Part shown: piece after piece, positions 16,566-25,416 of the stretch
Layout: every line of letters starts with the position of its first letter
Position numbering within the stretch: position 1 is the first letter of the stretch
From: DATFVA01 sp963743325
GTDB taxonomy: Bacteria > Bacteroidota > Ignavibacteria > Ignavibacteriales > Ignavibacteriaceae
NCBI GenBank assembly: GCA_963743325.1
Contig: CAVUOZ010000005.1
Location: 558,001 to 622,000, forward strand
Direction of reading: 5' to 3'
DNA length: 64,000 nucleotides
Translations under genes and position numbers: made by a program
Notes under the pieces: model-generated
What the model was told of the DNA's origin: nothing
What the model saw: the letters and a program-made list of their open reading frames with translations, nothing else
Database searches by the model: none

Positions 16566-19500
16566 ATGAAAATACTTCTTTCCTTCACTTTTGTATTTTT
16601 CTTAATTTCCTCTGTCACTCTGGCGCAGTTCACCGAATTTCATCCTGAACTAAACTGGTATACAATCAAAGGCAAGCATGTTGAAGTTCATTATCACGAA
16701 GGTGCAGAACGGACTGCGCGCGTAGTTTGTAAAATTGCAGATGAGGTATGGGGTCCTATTACTTCTCTTTATGATTATGATCCGGGTACTGTTCATTTTG
16801 TCATAAAAGATATTGATGATTATTCAAACGGTGCCACTTACTTTTTCGATAACAAAATTGAAATATGGACAAGTGCTCTAGATTTTGATCTGAGGGGCGC
16901 CCATAACTGGCTGCGTAATGTTATTTCCCATGAGTTTACGCATATGGTACAGATACAATCGTCCATGAAAATGACACGCAGCATACCGGCAGTATTTCTG
17001 CAGGTCCTTAATTATGAAGATGAGAGAAGGCCCGATATACTATACGGATATCCTAATTATATAATTTCATATCCTTTGTCCTCGGTTAATATGCCTGCCT
17101 GGTTTGCCGAGGGGACAGCCCAGTATATGAGAAAAGAATTCAACTATGAACAATGGGACACTCACAGGGATATGATACTGCGCGAATATGCACTTGACAG
17201 CAACATGCTTACCTGGAATGAAATGGGTGAATTCGGCAAAACCAGTCTCGGCAATGAATCTGTTTATAACGCCGGGTTTGCGTTTACACGTTATATATCT
17301 CAGCGGTACGGTGAAGAAAAGCTTGAAGAAATAACACATGCACTCGGCAAGCTGACAAATTTTACGATTGATGCCGCATTCAAAGATGTGCTGGGAAAAG
17401 ACGGGAACGAGGTATATAATGAATGGAAAGACTATCTTACTGCGGATTACAAAAAACGATCGGCGGAAGTTATGGATAATCTTACTCTGGGCGATTTAAT
17501 TCAGGGAGAAGGATTCGGCAATTTCTATCCGACTTTTTCAAAGGATGGCAAAAAATTTGTTTACATTTCAAATAAGACATCTGATTATTTTGCGCCTGCC
17601 GGAATATACATTCATGACCTGTCAACCGGAGAAGAAAAAGAGCTTGTTCCCGGTGTAAGATCAACAGTGGGCTGGGTAGGGGATGAAAACAAATTAATCT
17701 ATGCTAAATTGACTGATGACAACCCTAACTGGTATAATGTTCACGATCTTTATATTTATGACATTGATAAAGATGTAGAAACACGACTGACTCACGACTT
17801 AAGGACCAATCAGCCGGCGGTATCTCATGCGGGAAAGAAAGTAGCATTTCTTTTCGAAAAAGACGGAACAACAAACATTGGAATCGTTGACATAAACGGG
17901 AAAAACTTTAAGCGGTTAACTTTCTTTGAGAACGGGGAGCAGGTTTATAATCCCAGGTTCTCAAACGATGATTCGTATATTATTTTCGATTATTCATATA
18001 CCCACGGACGGGACATTGCAAGTGTTGATACGAGCGGAAGCAATTATAAAAACGTTATTGCGACCACAAATGACGATAGAAATCCCGAATTTGCACCCAA
18101 CGGCGATCTGATCTATTCTTCGGATGAAACAGGCATTTTTAATTTGTACAGGTACAACCTGCAGACAGGTGAGAAGACAAGGTTAACGAATGTGCTTGGC
18201 GGTGCTTTTATGCCTTCCATTTCAACCGATGGAACGATTCTATATACAGGTTACACTTCTACAGGATACAAAATATTTAAAATAACGCCTGAAGAACAGG
18301 ATAAAGTCAAACCGCTAGAACAATATGTATGGCTGGGTAATCCTCCTCTCGGAACAGATAAGCCCAACGGAGACCTGGCAAATTTTGATATCGATAAGTT
18401 AAGGAACTTCAATGATTATGAAGTCCCTGATTACGAACAGGAGAAATACAGCGGGGCTTTTTCAAGGCTTTCATTTTTTCCTTTTATCCGGTTTGATAAT
18501 TACAACACGGGGAATAGTTTTTATGAGAGAATCAAACCCGGTGCTTATGTGTCATCTAGTGATATGTTAAACAGATATTCTCTGTTTGCGGGCGGATCAA
18601 TCAATGCAAGACTTGAGCGGGATCTTTTCCTGATCTTTGAATACAGAAACAAGCTCCCATTACTTTTTAATATTGGAATTAAACCCGAGTTATCTCTTGA
18701 ACTATATAATATAAGCCGCAAATCTGATGCAGATATATTCTTTGGAGTTGATACTCTTCCTGACGGTACTATTCATTACGATGATGTCGTAAATACTGAT
18801 ATAACCTATAATCTTTTTGAAGTTGATCTGGCGGCAAAGCACCGGATTATTTCGAGAGATCAGAATGTTGAGTTCAGATTTGTATGGAGCAGATATACCG
18901 CCACACTCAGCAGCTTTATTTTCCCCAACACAGCGATCTTATATCCTACCACAAATGATGAGTATTTCATTGGAAGAGATCTTCGTTTCACTTACAATTT
19001 CGATTTAATTCTTCCCTCAAAGGATATGGAAATAAACCCTGTCGGGATTGAGTTACAGTTTCAATACGATTACGAATTCAACAAGTTCAATTCGGAAGGT
19101 CAATACACTGTGGAAGACGGTGTGCTGAAACCCAAATACAATGATTATGATTTTAATAAGGTTGAGGTAAACTCAAAATTGCATTTTCCGGTTCCAATTA
19201 AGTCACATACTTTGACTGCACAATTTCGTGCAGCTTCAATCCTTGGTCCCCAGGTGCCCGATTTTTTTGACTACTATCTGGGCGGGTTAATCGGTATGAA
19301 GGCATATCCTTTCTATGCAATCAGCGGGAACGAGCTTGCCTGGCTGAATCTGACTTACCGGTTCCCATTGTTCAGAAATATTGATTCAAGAATTGGTCAT
19401 ATTTACCTGGATAAAATATTTCTTTCATTATACGGGGATTTAGGAAATGCCTGGAGCGGTAAACTCCCTGCAATAAATTCATTTAAGAGAGGTGTCGGTG

Positions 19501-19667
19501 CAGAACTCAGAATACAAATGAATTCATATTACCTGTTTCCCACAGCCCTTTTCTTTAATGCCTCATATGGATTTGATACGTTTAAGAGAGTAGTAAATAA
19601 TGAACTGATTACCTATGGTAAAGAATGGAGATTTTACGGAGGAATATTATTCGGATTCGATATTTGA
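16566..19667 (+). CDS. PD40-propeller/beta-barrel protein with a metalloprotease-like domain
   Basis: 1033 residues. Signal peptide 1-20 ('SSVTLAQF'). Residues 25-290 form a gluzincin-like domain: 'SHEFTHMVQ' (HExxH near 122) and 'WFAEGTAQYMRKE' (third ligand Glu near 182), both intact. Residues 310-600 are TolB/PD40-type blades ('YPTFSKDGKKFVYIS', 'FAPNGDLIYSSDETG'). Residues 640-1033 look like an outer-membrane beta-barrel of the surface-antigen type, ending in an aromatic residue pattern ('FYGGILFGFDI'). Such proteins are common in Ignavibacteria and are often annotated as biopolymer transporter Tol. The role is unknown; a surface protease or anchoring protein is possible. Confidence 0.7.
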   Translation: MKILLSFTFVFFLISSVTLAQFTEFHPELNWYTIKGKHVEVHYHEGAERTARVVCKIADEVWGPITSLYDYDPGTVHFVIKDIDDYSNGATYFFDNKIEIWTSALDFDLRGAHNWLRNVISHEFTHMVQIQSSMKMTRSIPAVFLQVLNYEDERRPDILYGYPNYIISYPLSSVNMPAWFAEGTAQYMRKEFNYEQWDTHRDMILREYALDSNMLTWNEMGEFGKTSLGNESVYNAGFAFTRYISQRYGEEKLEEITHALGKLTNFTIDAAFKDVLGKDGNEVYNEWKDYLTADYKKRSAEVMDNLTLGDLIQGEGFGNFYPTFSKDGKKFVYISNKTSDYFAPAGIYIHDLSTGEEKELVPGVRSTVGWVGDENKLIYAKLTDDNPNWYNVHDLYIYDIDKDVETRLTHDLRTNQPAVSHAGKKVAFLFEKDGTTNIGIVDINGKNFKRLTFFENGEQVYNPRFSNDDSYIIFDYSYTHGRDIASVDTSGSNYKNVIATTNDDRNPEFAPNGDLIYSSDETGIFNLYRYNLQTGEKTRLTNVLGGAFMPSISTDGTILYTGYTSTGYKIFKITPEEQDKVKPLEQYVWLGNPPLGTDKPNGDLANFDIDKLRNFNDYEVPDYEQEKYSGAFSRLSFFPFIRFDNYNTGNSFYERIKPGAYVSSSDMLNRYSLFAGGSINARLERDLFLIFEYRNKLPLLFNIGIKPELSLELYNISRKSDADIFFGVDTLPDGTIHYDDVVNTDITYNLFEVDLAAKHRIISRDQNVEFRFVWSRYTATLSSFIFPNTAILYPTTNDEYFIGRDLRFTYNFDLILPSKDMEINPVGIELQFQYDYEFNKFNSEGQYTVEDGVLKPKYNDYDFNKVEVNSKLHFPVPIKSHTLTAQFRAASILGPQVPDFFDYYLGGLIGMKAYPFYAISGNELAWLNLTYRFPLFRNIDSRIGHIYLDKIFLSLYGDLGNAWSGKLPAINSFKRGVGAELRIQMNSYYLFPTALFFNASYGFDTFKRVVNNELITYGKEWRFYGGILFGFDI

Positions 19668-19693
19668 TTAATAATTAATTTAATGAGGATGTT

Positions 19694-20602
19694 ATGTCAA
19701 AAGTAATTAAACCTTTCTTGTTTTTTGTTTTATTCGCTACAGAAATGATGTTTGCACAGGGTGAAAAAGCAGTAACACCTCATGAGCTTAGTTTTAACAG
19801 GATCAATAATTCTGAGATTTACTTTTCTGGAAACCTTCACATAGATAATAAACTTTCATTCGATGCGGTTAAACCGGAGTATTCACGTGTAAATCTGAAC
19901 CCTGAATCCAAAGATGAAAAATCACCCTGGCTGGGAGCCTTATTTTCATTCGTCCTTCCCGGTGCCGGGGAAGTATATGCCGAAAGCTACTGGAAAGCAG
20001 GAATCTTCGTCGTTATTGAAGCAGCTGTGGTTACTACTGCGATAGTATATAACAATAAGGGAAATGAAGCGACAGATGTATTTGAAAATTATGCGAACCA
20101 AAACTGGAGCCCAGTTAAATATGCCAAATGGTTAAACAAATATCGTGGTGGAAATATTACAATAAATGAGAATCCCTCTTTACCACCTTGGCAACAGGTT
20201 AGCTTTGCAGAAATAAACCAGGTGGAAAATTTACCAGAGAATAGTGATCTTTCACACAACTTAGCTCCTTATGGGGAACAGCAATATTATGAAATGATTG
20301 GCAAGTACGATCAGTTTGCTTCAGGTTGGGATGATTTTAGTCTAGATCAGAGTACGACTCAACCTATATCCACTAATTTTAAATATTATTCAGGTTTACG
20401 TGCTGATGCAAATAATTATTACAGTATCGCATCAACGGCTGTGATAGGAATTTATATTAATCATTTTCTCAGTGCAATTGATGCTTATTGGAGTACAACA
20501 GTTTATAACAAAGAACTGGTTGCAAAGATTACCGTCGAGACCAATCAATTTGCTGATGTAATTGAACTCGTTCCTACGTTAAATATTAAATTCAGCTTTT
20601 AA
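19694..20602 (+). CDS. DUF5683-like exported membrane protein
   Basis: A 302-residue protein with a signal peptide (1-21, 'ATEMMFAQG'). The segment 'SPWLGALFSFVLPGAGEVYAESYWKAGIF' spans residues 76-104; its 'LPGAGEVY' and 'YWKAG' core is typical of DUF5683 proteins of Bacteroidota. A second hydrophobic segment follows near residues 105-121 and a weaker one at 240-260. The function is not known. A GAGGA site before ATG 19694 supports the start. It closes the PorU-PorV block. Confidence 0.6.
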   Translation: MSKVIKPFLFFVLFATEMMFAQGEKAVTPHELSFNRINNSEIYFSGNLHIDNKLSFDAVKPEYSRVNLNPESKDEKSPWLGALFSFVLPGAGEVYAESYWKAGIFVVIEAAVVTTAIVYNNKGNEATDVFENYANQNWSPVKYAKWLNKYRGGNITINENPSLPPWQQVSFAEINQVENLPENSDLSHNLAPYGEQQYYEMIGKYDQFASGWDDFSLDQSTTQPISTNFKYYSGLRADANNYYSIASTAVIGIYINHFLSAIDAYWSTTVYNKELVAKITVETNQFADVIELVPTLNIKFSF

Positions 20603-20983
20603 TAATCTCACCAAACTTAGAACCCGGGTCACGGTTCTCAGCCTTATTGGACTTATTTATTGCCCGTAACTAAATCTGTTCAACAATGATCTCATTTGGT
20701 AATTTATCCGGTAATTTATCAATATGACACTCAAATTGTATTTTAATTTTAAGATTGGTGAGTAGAATAATAGATAAATGGGAAAATATCGTATCTAAAG
20801 CATATGTCAATATGATTTAATTATTCCGTTCATCAGATCATAAATGTGAAAAATTGTCCATTCTGCCTATTTTTTATAACTGGTCATAACCCAAATAATA
20901 GTACCTGTTCTTTTAAAGGAAATAATTGGATGGTAAAGGGAACAATTTTATATTTTACATTCGAGAAATTCTAAACTTTTAAT
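20603..20983. other. 381-bp gene-free stretch before der
   Basis: AT-rich, with no open frame or RNA family I can recognise. There is an imperfect short hairpin near 20620-20638 (GAACC and GGTTC around CGGGTCAC) and a small direct repeat GGTAATTTATC near 20698-20720. It presumably holds the promoter of the housekeeping run starting with der, but no convincing promoter hexamers are visible. Confidence 0.4.
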
Positions 20984-22294
20984 ATGAAAATACCAATTGT
21001 TGTAATAGTAGGAAGACCTAATGTAGGAAAATCCACACTTTTTAACAGGCTTGTCGGTAAAAGGGATGCAATTGTTGATGATAGCAGCGGAGTTACCCGG
21101 GATAGAAATTACGGGGAGGTTGAATGGGCAGGAAAAAAGTTTCAGCTTATGGATACCGGAGGGTATGTTCCCGATTCAACGGATCTTTTTGAGACTGCCA
21201 TACGTGAACAGGTAGAGATTGCTATTAACCAGGCGGATGCTTTGATCTTTCTGGTGGATGTACGGGCAGGTATAACTGCAATAGATGAGGATATCGCCAT
21301 TATGCTCAGGAATTCAAACAAAAAATATTTCCTGCTTGCCAATAAAGTGGATTCAGAAAAATACGAACCGATGGCAGCCGAATTCTACAGGTTCGGTGTG
21401 GAAAAGATTTATGACGTATCTGCACTTGCAGGTAGAAAAATTGGTGATTTCCTGGATGACCTGACAGATGATTTCCCTGAAATGGAAAAGGATTCAGATG
21501 ATACGCGTTTAAAAGTAGCAATTGTGGGCCGCCCCAACGTTGGAAAATCTTCTCTCACCAATGCGCTGCTTGGTTATGACCGGAGCATTGTTACAGATGT
21601 TCCCGGGACCACACGCGACAGCCTTGATTCGATACTAAAATATTACGGTGAAGAAATAATTCTTGTTGACACCGCAGGTTTAAGAAAAAAGAAACGTATT
21701 GAAGAAAGTGTTGAATTCTTCTCTATGCTGCGCACCCTTCGTTCAATTGGTGAATGTGATGTTGCCGTTATTATGATTGATGCAAAAATAGGACTTGATA
21801 AGCAGGATCAGAAAATAATAGACGAAGCAGTCCGATGGCGGAAAGGGATCATTATTGCTGTAAACAAATGGGATTTGGTTGAAAAGGACACCAATACATC
21901 AAGGCAATTTGAGCTGGAAATGAAAGATAAGCTCGGCAGAATGAATTATTTCCCTGTGATTTTCATTTCTGCATTAACAAAGCAGAGGATTTTCAAGCTG
22001 ATTGAACTGGTCAGGGAAGTTAGTGCTGAAAGAAAGAAAAAAATTTCCACAAGTGAATTAAATGAAAAGTTACTGGCAGAGATTGAAAAAAATACTCCAC
22101 CGGCGACCCATACCGGCAGAGAAGTAAAAATAAAATATATAACGCAGGTCGGGGAGCACTATCCCGTGTTTCTCTTCTTTTCAAACTATCCTAAAGAAAT
22201 TCCTGATCACTATAAAAGATTTTTAGAGAATAAAATTCGTGAACTGTTCGGATTTAACGGCGTCCCGTTCACATTGAGTTTCAAGAATAAATAA
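20984..22294 (+). CDS. der: ribosome-assembly GTPase Der (EngA)
   Basis: 436 residues with the two tandem GTPase domains unique to Der. Each has a P-loop ('GRPNVGKST' near 10-18 and 'GRPNVGKSS' near 184-192), a G3 motif ('DTGG' and 'DTAG') and G4 motifs ('NKVD' and 'NKWD'). A C-terminal KH-like domain follows (about 355-436, 'PPATHTGREVKIKYITQ'). It helps mature the 50S ribosomal subunit. Length is typical. No Shine-Dalgarno site is seen before ATG 20984. The next gene starts nine bases after the stop. Confidence 0.96.
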   Translation: MKIPIVVIVGRPNVGKSTLFNRLVGKRDAIVDDSSGVTRDRNYGEVEWAGKKFQLMDTGGYVPDSTDLFETAIREQVEIAINQADALIFLVDVRAGITAIDEDIAIMLRNSNKKYFLLANKVDSEKYEPMAAEFYRFGVEKIYDVSALAGRKIGDFLDDLTDDFPEMEKDSDDTRLKVAIVGRPNVGKSSLTNALLGYDRSIVTDVPGTTRDSLDSILKYYGEEIILVDTAGLRKKKRIEESVEFFSMLRTLRSIGECDVAVIMIDAKIGLDKQDQKIIDEAVRWRKGIIIAVNKWDLVEKDTNTSRQFELEMKDKLGRMNYFPVIFISALTKQRIFKLIELVREVSAERKKKISTSELNEKLLAEIEKNTPPATHTGREVKIKYITQVGEHYPVFLFFSNYPKEIPDHYKRFLENKIRELFGFNGVPFTLSFKNK

Positions 22295-22303
22295 TTCATA
22301 AGC

Positions 22304-23653
22304 GTGTTTAAACCGGCAAAAATAATTGTTATTGGGGGTAATGCTGCAGGTCCTGCCGCAGCTGCAAAAGCAAAGAGAGTTAATCCCGGCGCTGAAGTCT
22401 TAATGTTTGAATCAGGAGATTTCATTTTAACAGGAACTTGTGAAATTCCATATGTGCTTTCAGGGGAAATTTCGGGATACAAAGAAATAATAACTTTATC
22501 ACCGGAAGAATTCACAAAAAAAAAGGGAGTTAAGGTTTTTATTAACTGCGAAGTATTAAGCATAAACCGCCAAAAAAAATTAATAAGTGCTTATAATAAA
22601 AAAACGCATAAGGAATTCGAAGAAAATTACGATTCCCTGGTACTTGCTACTGGTTCAACTCCTAAACAAATCCAGGGTTTTCCGGAGTTTGCTCCAAATC
22701 TTTTCACCCTAAAAAATATTTCTGATTTAATACGTATATCAGACTATGTTCAGTTAAAAAAAATTGATTCTGTCGTAATAATCGGTTCCGGCTACATCGG
22801 CCTTGAGGCTGCAGATGCTTTTCACTATTCAGGCAAAGAAGTCACGATTATAGAAAAAGAAAAGCTACCTTTACCGTATACCGAACCCGAAGCAGGTATA
22901 CTTATAATTGAGTTGTTGAAAAATAATGGCATCATATTTCATGATGCGTATAAAAGTCTACTGCTGAATACAGAGAACGGATTTATTCATTCAATTAATA
23001 TTGACGGCAGGCTGATAGAACCGGGCGTTATATTATCGGCTGCAGGATTTATTCCCAATAATATTTTAGCTAAGAACGCAGGACTTCAGATCACACCGGG
23101 AGGAGGCATAAAAGTCGACAGGAACTTAAAAACATCCGATCCCAACATATGGGCATGCGGAGATAATATCGAAGTAATTAATGAGGTAACTAAAGAGAAA
23201 ATTTATTTCCCGGCAGCCACCATCGCTCACGATTTTGCACGTGTGGCAGGAGAAAATGCCGCAGGCGGAAATGCCTTTACAAATCCCGTTGTAAAAAACA
23301 TTGCTGTAAAAATCCTGGATAAATTCCTGGTCTCTGTAGGGATCACGGAAAAGGAAGCTAAGGATAAATCAATTCCCTGTAAAAGTGTGGGAGCCGTGAC
23401 TCCAAATCTTGTAAAAGTAATGCCCGGAAGCGGGCAGGTATTTGGAAAAGTAGTTTATCATGCTGTGAACAAAAATATTCTGGGTGCTGTTTTCTTTGGC
23501 GGGAAAGAAGTATCTGGTTATGGTGACATTGTAGCAGCATTAATAAAACTGAAATCGCCTGCAGACACCCTGGGGGATTTTAATTACAATTATACACCGC
23601 CGCTTTCTCCTTTTATAAATCTTTTATCTATTTTGGGGAGAAAAATAAAATAA
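22304..23653 (+). CDS. FAD-dependent NAD(P)H oxidoreductase, CoA-disulfide-reductase type
   Basis: 449 residues from GTG 22304. The N-terminal FAD-binding motif is 'IIVIGGNAAGPAAAAKAKR' (7-25). The redox Cys lies in 'FILTGTCEIPYVLSG' (about 46), matching the C-x-x-P-Y of CoA-disulfide reductases and NADH oxidases. A second Rossmann motif for NAD(P)H is 'VVIIGSGYIGLEAADAF' (about 158-174), and 'WACGD' binds FAD. The C-terminal dimerisation domain is present. The physiological substrate (CoA disulfide, polysulfide or oxygen) cannot be told from sequence. It lies between der and upp with small gaps. Confidence 0.82.
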   Translation: MFKPAKIIVIGGNAAGPAAAAKAKRVNPGAEVLMFESGDFILTGTCEIPYVLSGEISGYKEIITLSPEEFTKKKGVKVFINCEVLSINRQKKLISAYNKKTHKEFEENYDSLVLATGSTPKQIQGFPEFAPNLFTLKNISDLIRISDYVQLKKIDSVVIIGSGYIGLEAADAFHYSGKEVTIIEKEKLPLPYTEPEAGILIIELLKNNGIIFHDAYKSLLLNTENGFIHSINIDGRLIEPGVILSAAGFIPNNILAKNAGLQITPGGGIKVDRNLKTSDPNIWACGDNIEVINEVTKEKIYFPAATIAHDFARVAGENAAGGNAFTNPVVKNIAVKILDKFLVSVGITEKEAKDKSIPCKSVGAVTPNLVKVMPGSGQVFGKVVYHAVNKNILGAVFFGGKEVSGYGDIVAALIKLKSPADTLGDFNYNYTPPLSPFINLLSILGRKIK

Positions 23654-23677
23654 ATTATCTGCCTGAACCGCAATTTT

Positions 23678-24316
23678 ATGAAAGAGGAATTTAAAAATCT
23701 AAACCTGCTTGATTACCCGATTGTAAAAAGGGAAATAACACGACTAAGAGATAAATCAACCACCCCGGAATTTTTCCGTGAGGCGGTTAAACGATTGTCA
23801 ATTATACTTGCGATTGAAATAAGCAAAAAATTTTTATTACAGGAAATCGAGGTTGAAACTCCTTTACAGAAGACCAAAGGCTACAGATTATTGCAGGACA
23901 TAATACTTATCCCTATTTTGAGAGCCGGCCTTGGAATGGTGAATGGGTTTCTTGAAGTAATTCCGGAAGCTAAAGTTGGTCATATTGGAATGGAACGAAA
24001 TGAACTGACCCTTGAACCTAACAGTTATTATTTCAAAATACCTTCAACTGAGGGAAAGACAAAAATAATTATTCTCGATCCTATGCTGGCAACCGGAGGC
24101 AGTGTTACTGCAGCAATAACCAGGCTTAAAGATAATGGAATTAATAACTGTGTTTTTGCTTCCCTGGTGGCTGCTCCCGAGGGCATAAAGCAGGTTTATG
24201 AAAAGCATCCTGAAGTTGAGATATTTACAACCGCGCTTGATAATGGATTAAATGAAAAGGGATACATTCTTCCGGGATTAGGAGATGCCGGGGACAGGAC
24301 TTTTGGAACTCTTTAA
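23678..24316 (+). CDS. upp: uracil phosphoribosyltransferase
   Basis: 212 residues. It makes UMP from uracil and PRPP in pyrimidine salvage. The PRPP loop is 'IIILDPMLATGGSVTAAI' (about 127-144), with 'PILRAGLGM' near 86-94. The uracil-binding end is 'GYILPGLGDAGDRTFGT' at the C-terminus. Length is standard for the bacterial enzyme. It starts 24 bases after the oxidoreductase and is followed at once by the TPR gene, whose likely start is one base beyond this stop. Confidence 0.95.
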   Translation: MKEEFKNLNLLDYPIVKREITRLRDKSTTPEFFREAVKRLSIILAIEISKKFLLQEIEVETPLQKTKGYRLLQDIILIPILRAGLGMVNGFLEVIPEAKVGHIGMERNELTLEPNSYYFKIPSTEGKTKIIILDPMLATGGSVTAAITRLKDNGINNCVFASLVAAPEGIKQVYEKHPEVEIFTTALDNGLNEKGYILPGLGDAGDRTFGTL

Positions 24317-24317
24317 A

Positions 24318-25325
24318 GTGAAAGCCGCTCATCTTTTTATAACATTATTTTTATTTCAATCAATCGTACTCAGCCAGATTTATCCGGATGACACAGTTGA
24401 TTCAACACTTAAGGCCGGTATTCATCTGATCTTAATGCAAAATTATCCTGAAGCGGAAAAAACTTTCACCGGACTTGATAAAAAATTCCCTCAATTGCCC
24501 CTTGGAAAGATTTATCTGGCAGCAGTTCAGATCGCAAAGTCATACGATTACGGGGAAGAGTATAATGAATCACTTATAGATTCACTGCTTTACCTTGCCA
24601 AAGAGCGGTCTCAGAAATTATCGGAGGTGGATGGAATTAACATCTGGAATAAATATTTTCTCTGTCTCTCAGAAGGCTACCTGGCATATTTTAAAGCTCT
24701 TAATGGAGATTGGTTTCTTTCACTATCTGAAGGAATTAATGCTATCAGGGATTTTCAAGTTATCCTGGAACAGGACAGGAATTTTTTCGAGGCGTATATT
24801 GCAATAGGATCATTCAAGTACTGGAAGAGCAGAAGCACTGAATTTCTTGATTGGCTCCCAGGTTATGTTGATGAGAAAGAAGATGGTATTGCTCTTTTGG
24901 AAAAGGCTGTCAGGCATTCAACATATAATACTTATCTGGCAATAAACTCACTTATCTGGATTTATATTGATCAAAAGAAATACGTTAAAGCAGTTGACTG
25001 TGCCGAAAACGCATTAACAAAGTATCCCGGGAGCAGGTTTTTCAAGTGGGGACTTGCCAGAGCATATGAGGAGATTGATGCAGGAAAATCGCTAAAGATC
25101 TATAAAGATATTTTATATTCTCTGCCTGGAGACTCCAACCATTATGATGAAATTGTTCTTAAACATCTTATCGCACAGCAGTATGTCAGGCTCGGGGAAA
25201 ACCAGGAGGCGCTAAAATTGTGTGATGACATTCTCTCAATTAACAACCTGGACCAAAATGTTCATTCCAAACTGGAAAACAGGTTAAAAAGGGTAGAGGA
25301 ACTAAAAAGGGAACTTTCCAGGTAA
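24318..25325 (+). CDS. exported TPR-repeat protein
   Basis: 335 residues if GTG 24318 is the start. An in-frame ATG at 24285 lies inside upp and would put 11 non-hydrophobic residues before the signal peptide. 'KAAHLFITLFLFQSIVLSQ' (about 2-20) is the signal peptide. The rest is helical with TPR-like repeats, clearest at 'EALKLCDDILSINNLD' and 'KAVDCAENALTKYPGSRFF'. No enzyme motif is seen. It probably serves as a periplasmic scaffold, but its function is unknown. Confidence 0.65.
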   Translation: MKAAHLFITLFLFQSIVLSQIYPDDTVDSTLKAGIHLILMQNYPEAEKTFTGLDKKFPQLPLGKIYLAAVQIAKSYDYGEEYNESLIDSLLYLAKERSQKLSEVDGINIWNKYFLCLSEGYLAYFKALNGDWFLSLSEGINAIRDFQVILEQDRNFFEAYIAIGSFKYWKSRSTEFLDWLPGYVDEKEDGIALLEKAVRHSTYNTYLAINSLIWIYIDQKKYVKAVDCAENALTKYPGSRFFKWGLARAYEEIDAGKSLKIYKDILYSLPGDSNHYDEIVLKHLIAQQYVRLGENQEALKLCDDILSINNLDQNVHSKLENRLKRVEELKRELSR

Positions 25326-25416
25326 TCTACCGTTCTAATTACAGGACTGCTGACTTTAACTATTCAAAGAAATATTGTATGTTATCCCAAGATTAATAAT
25401 TACTGAATTTTCACTG

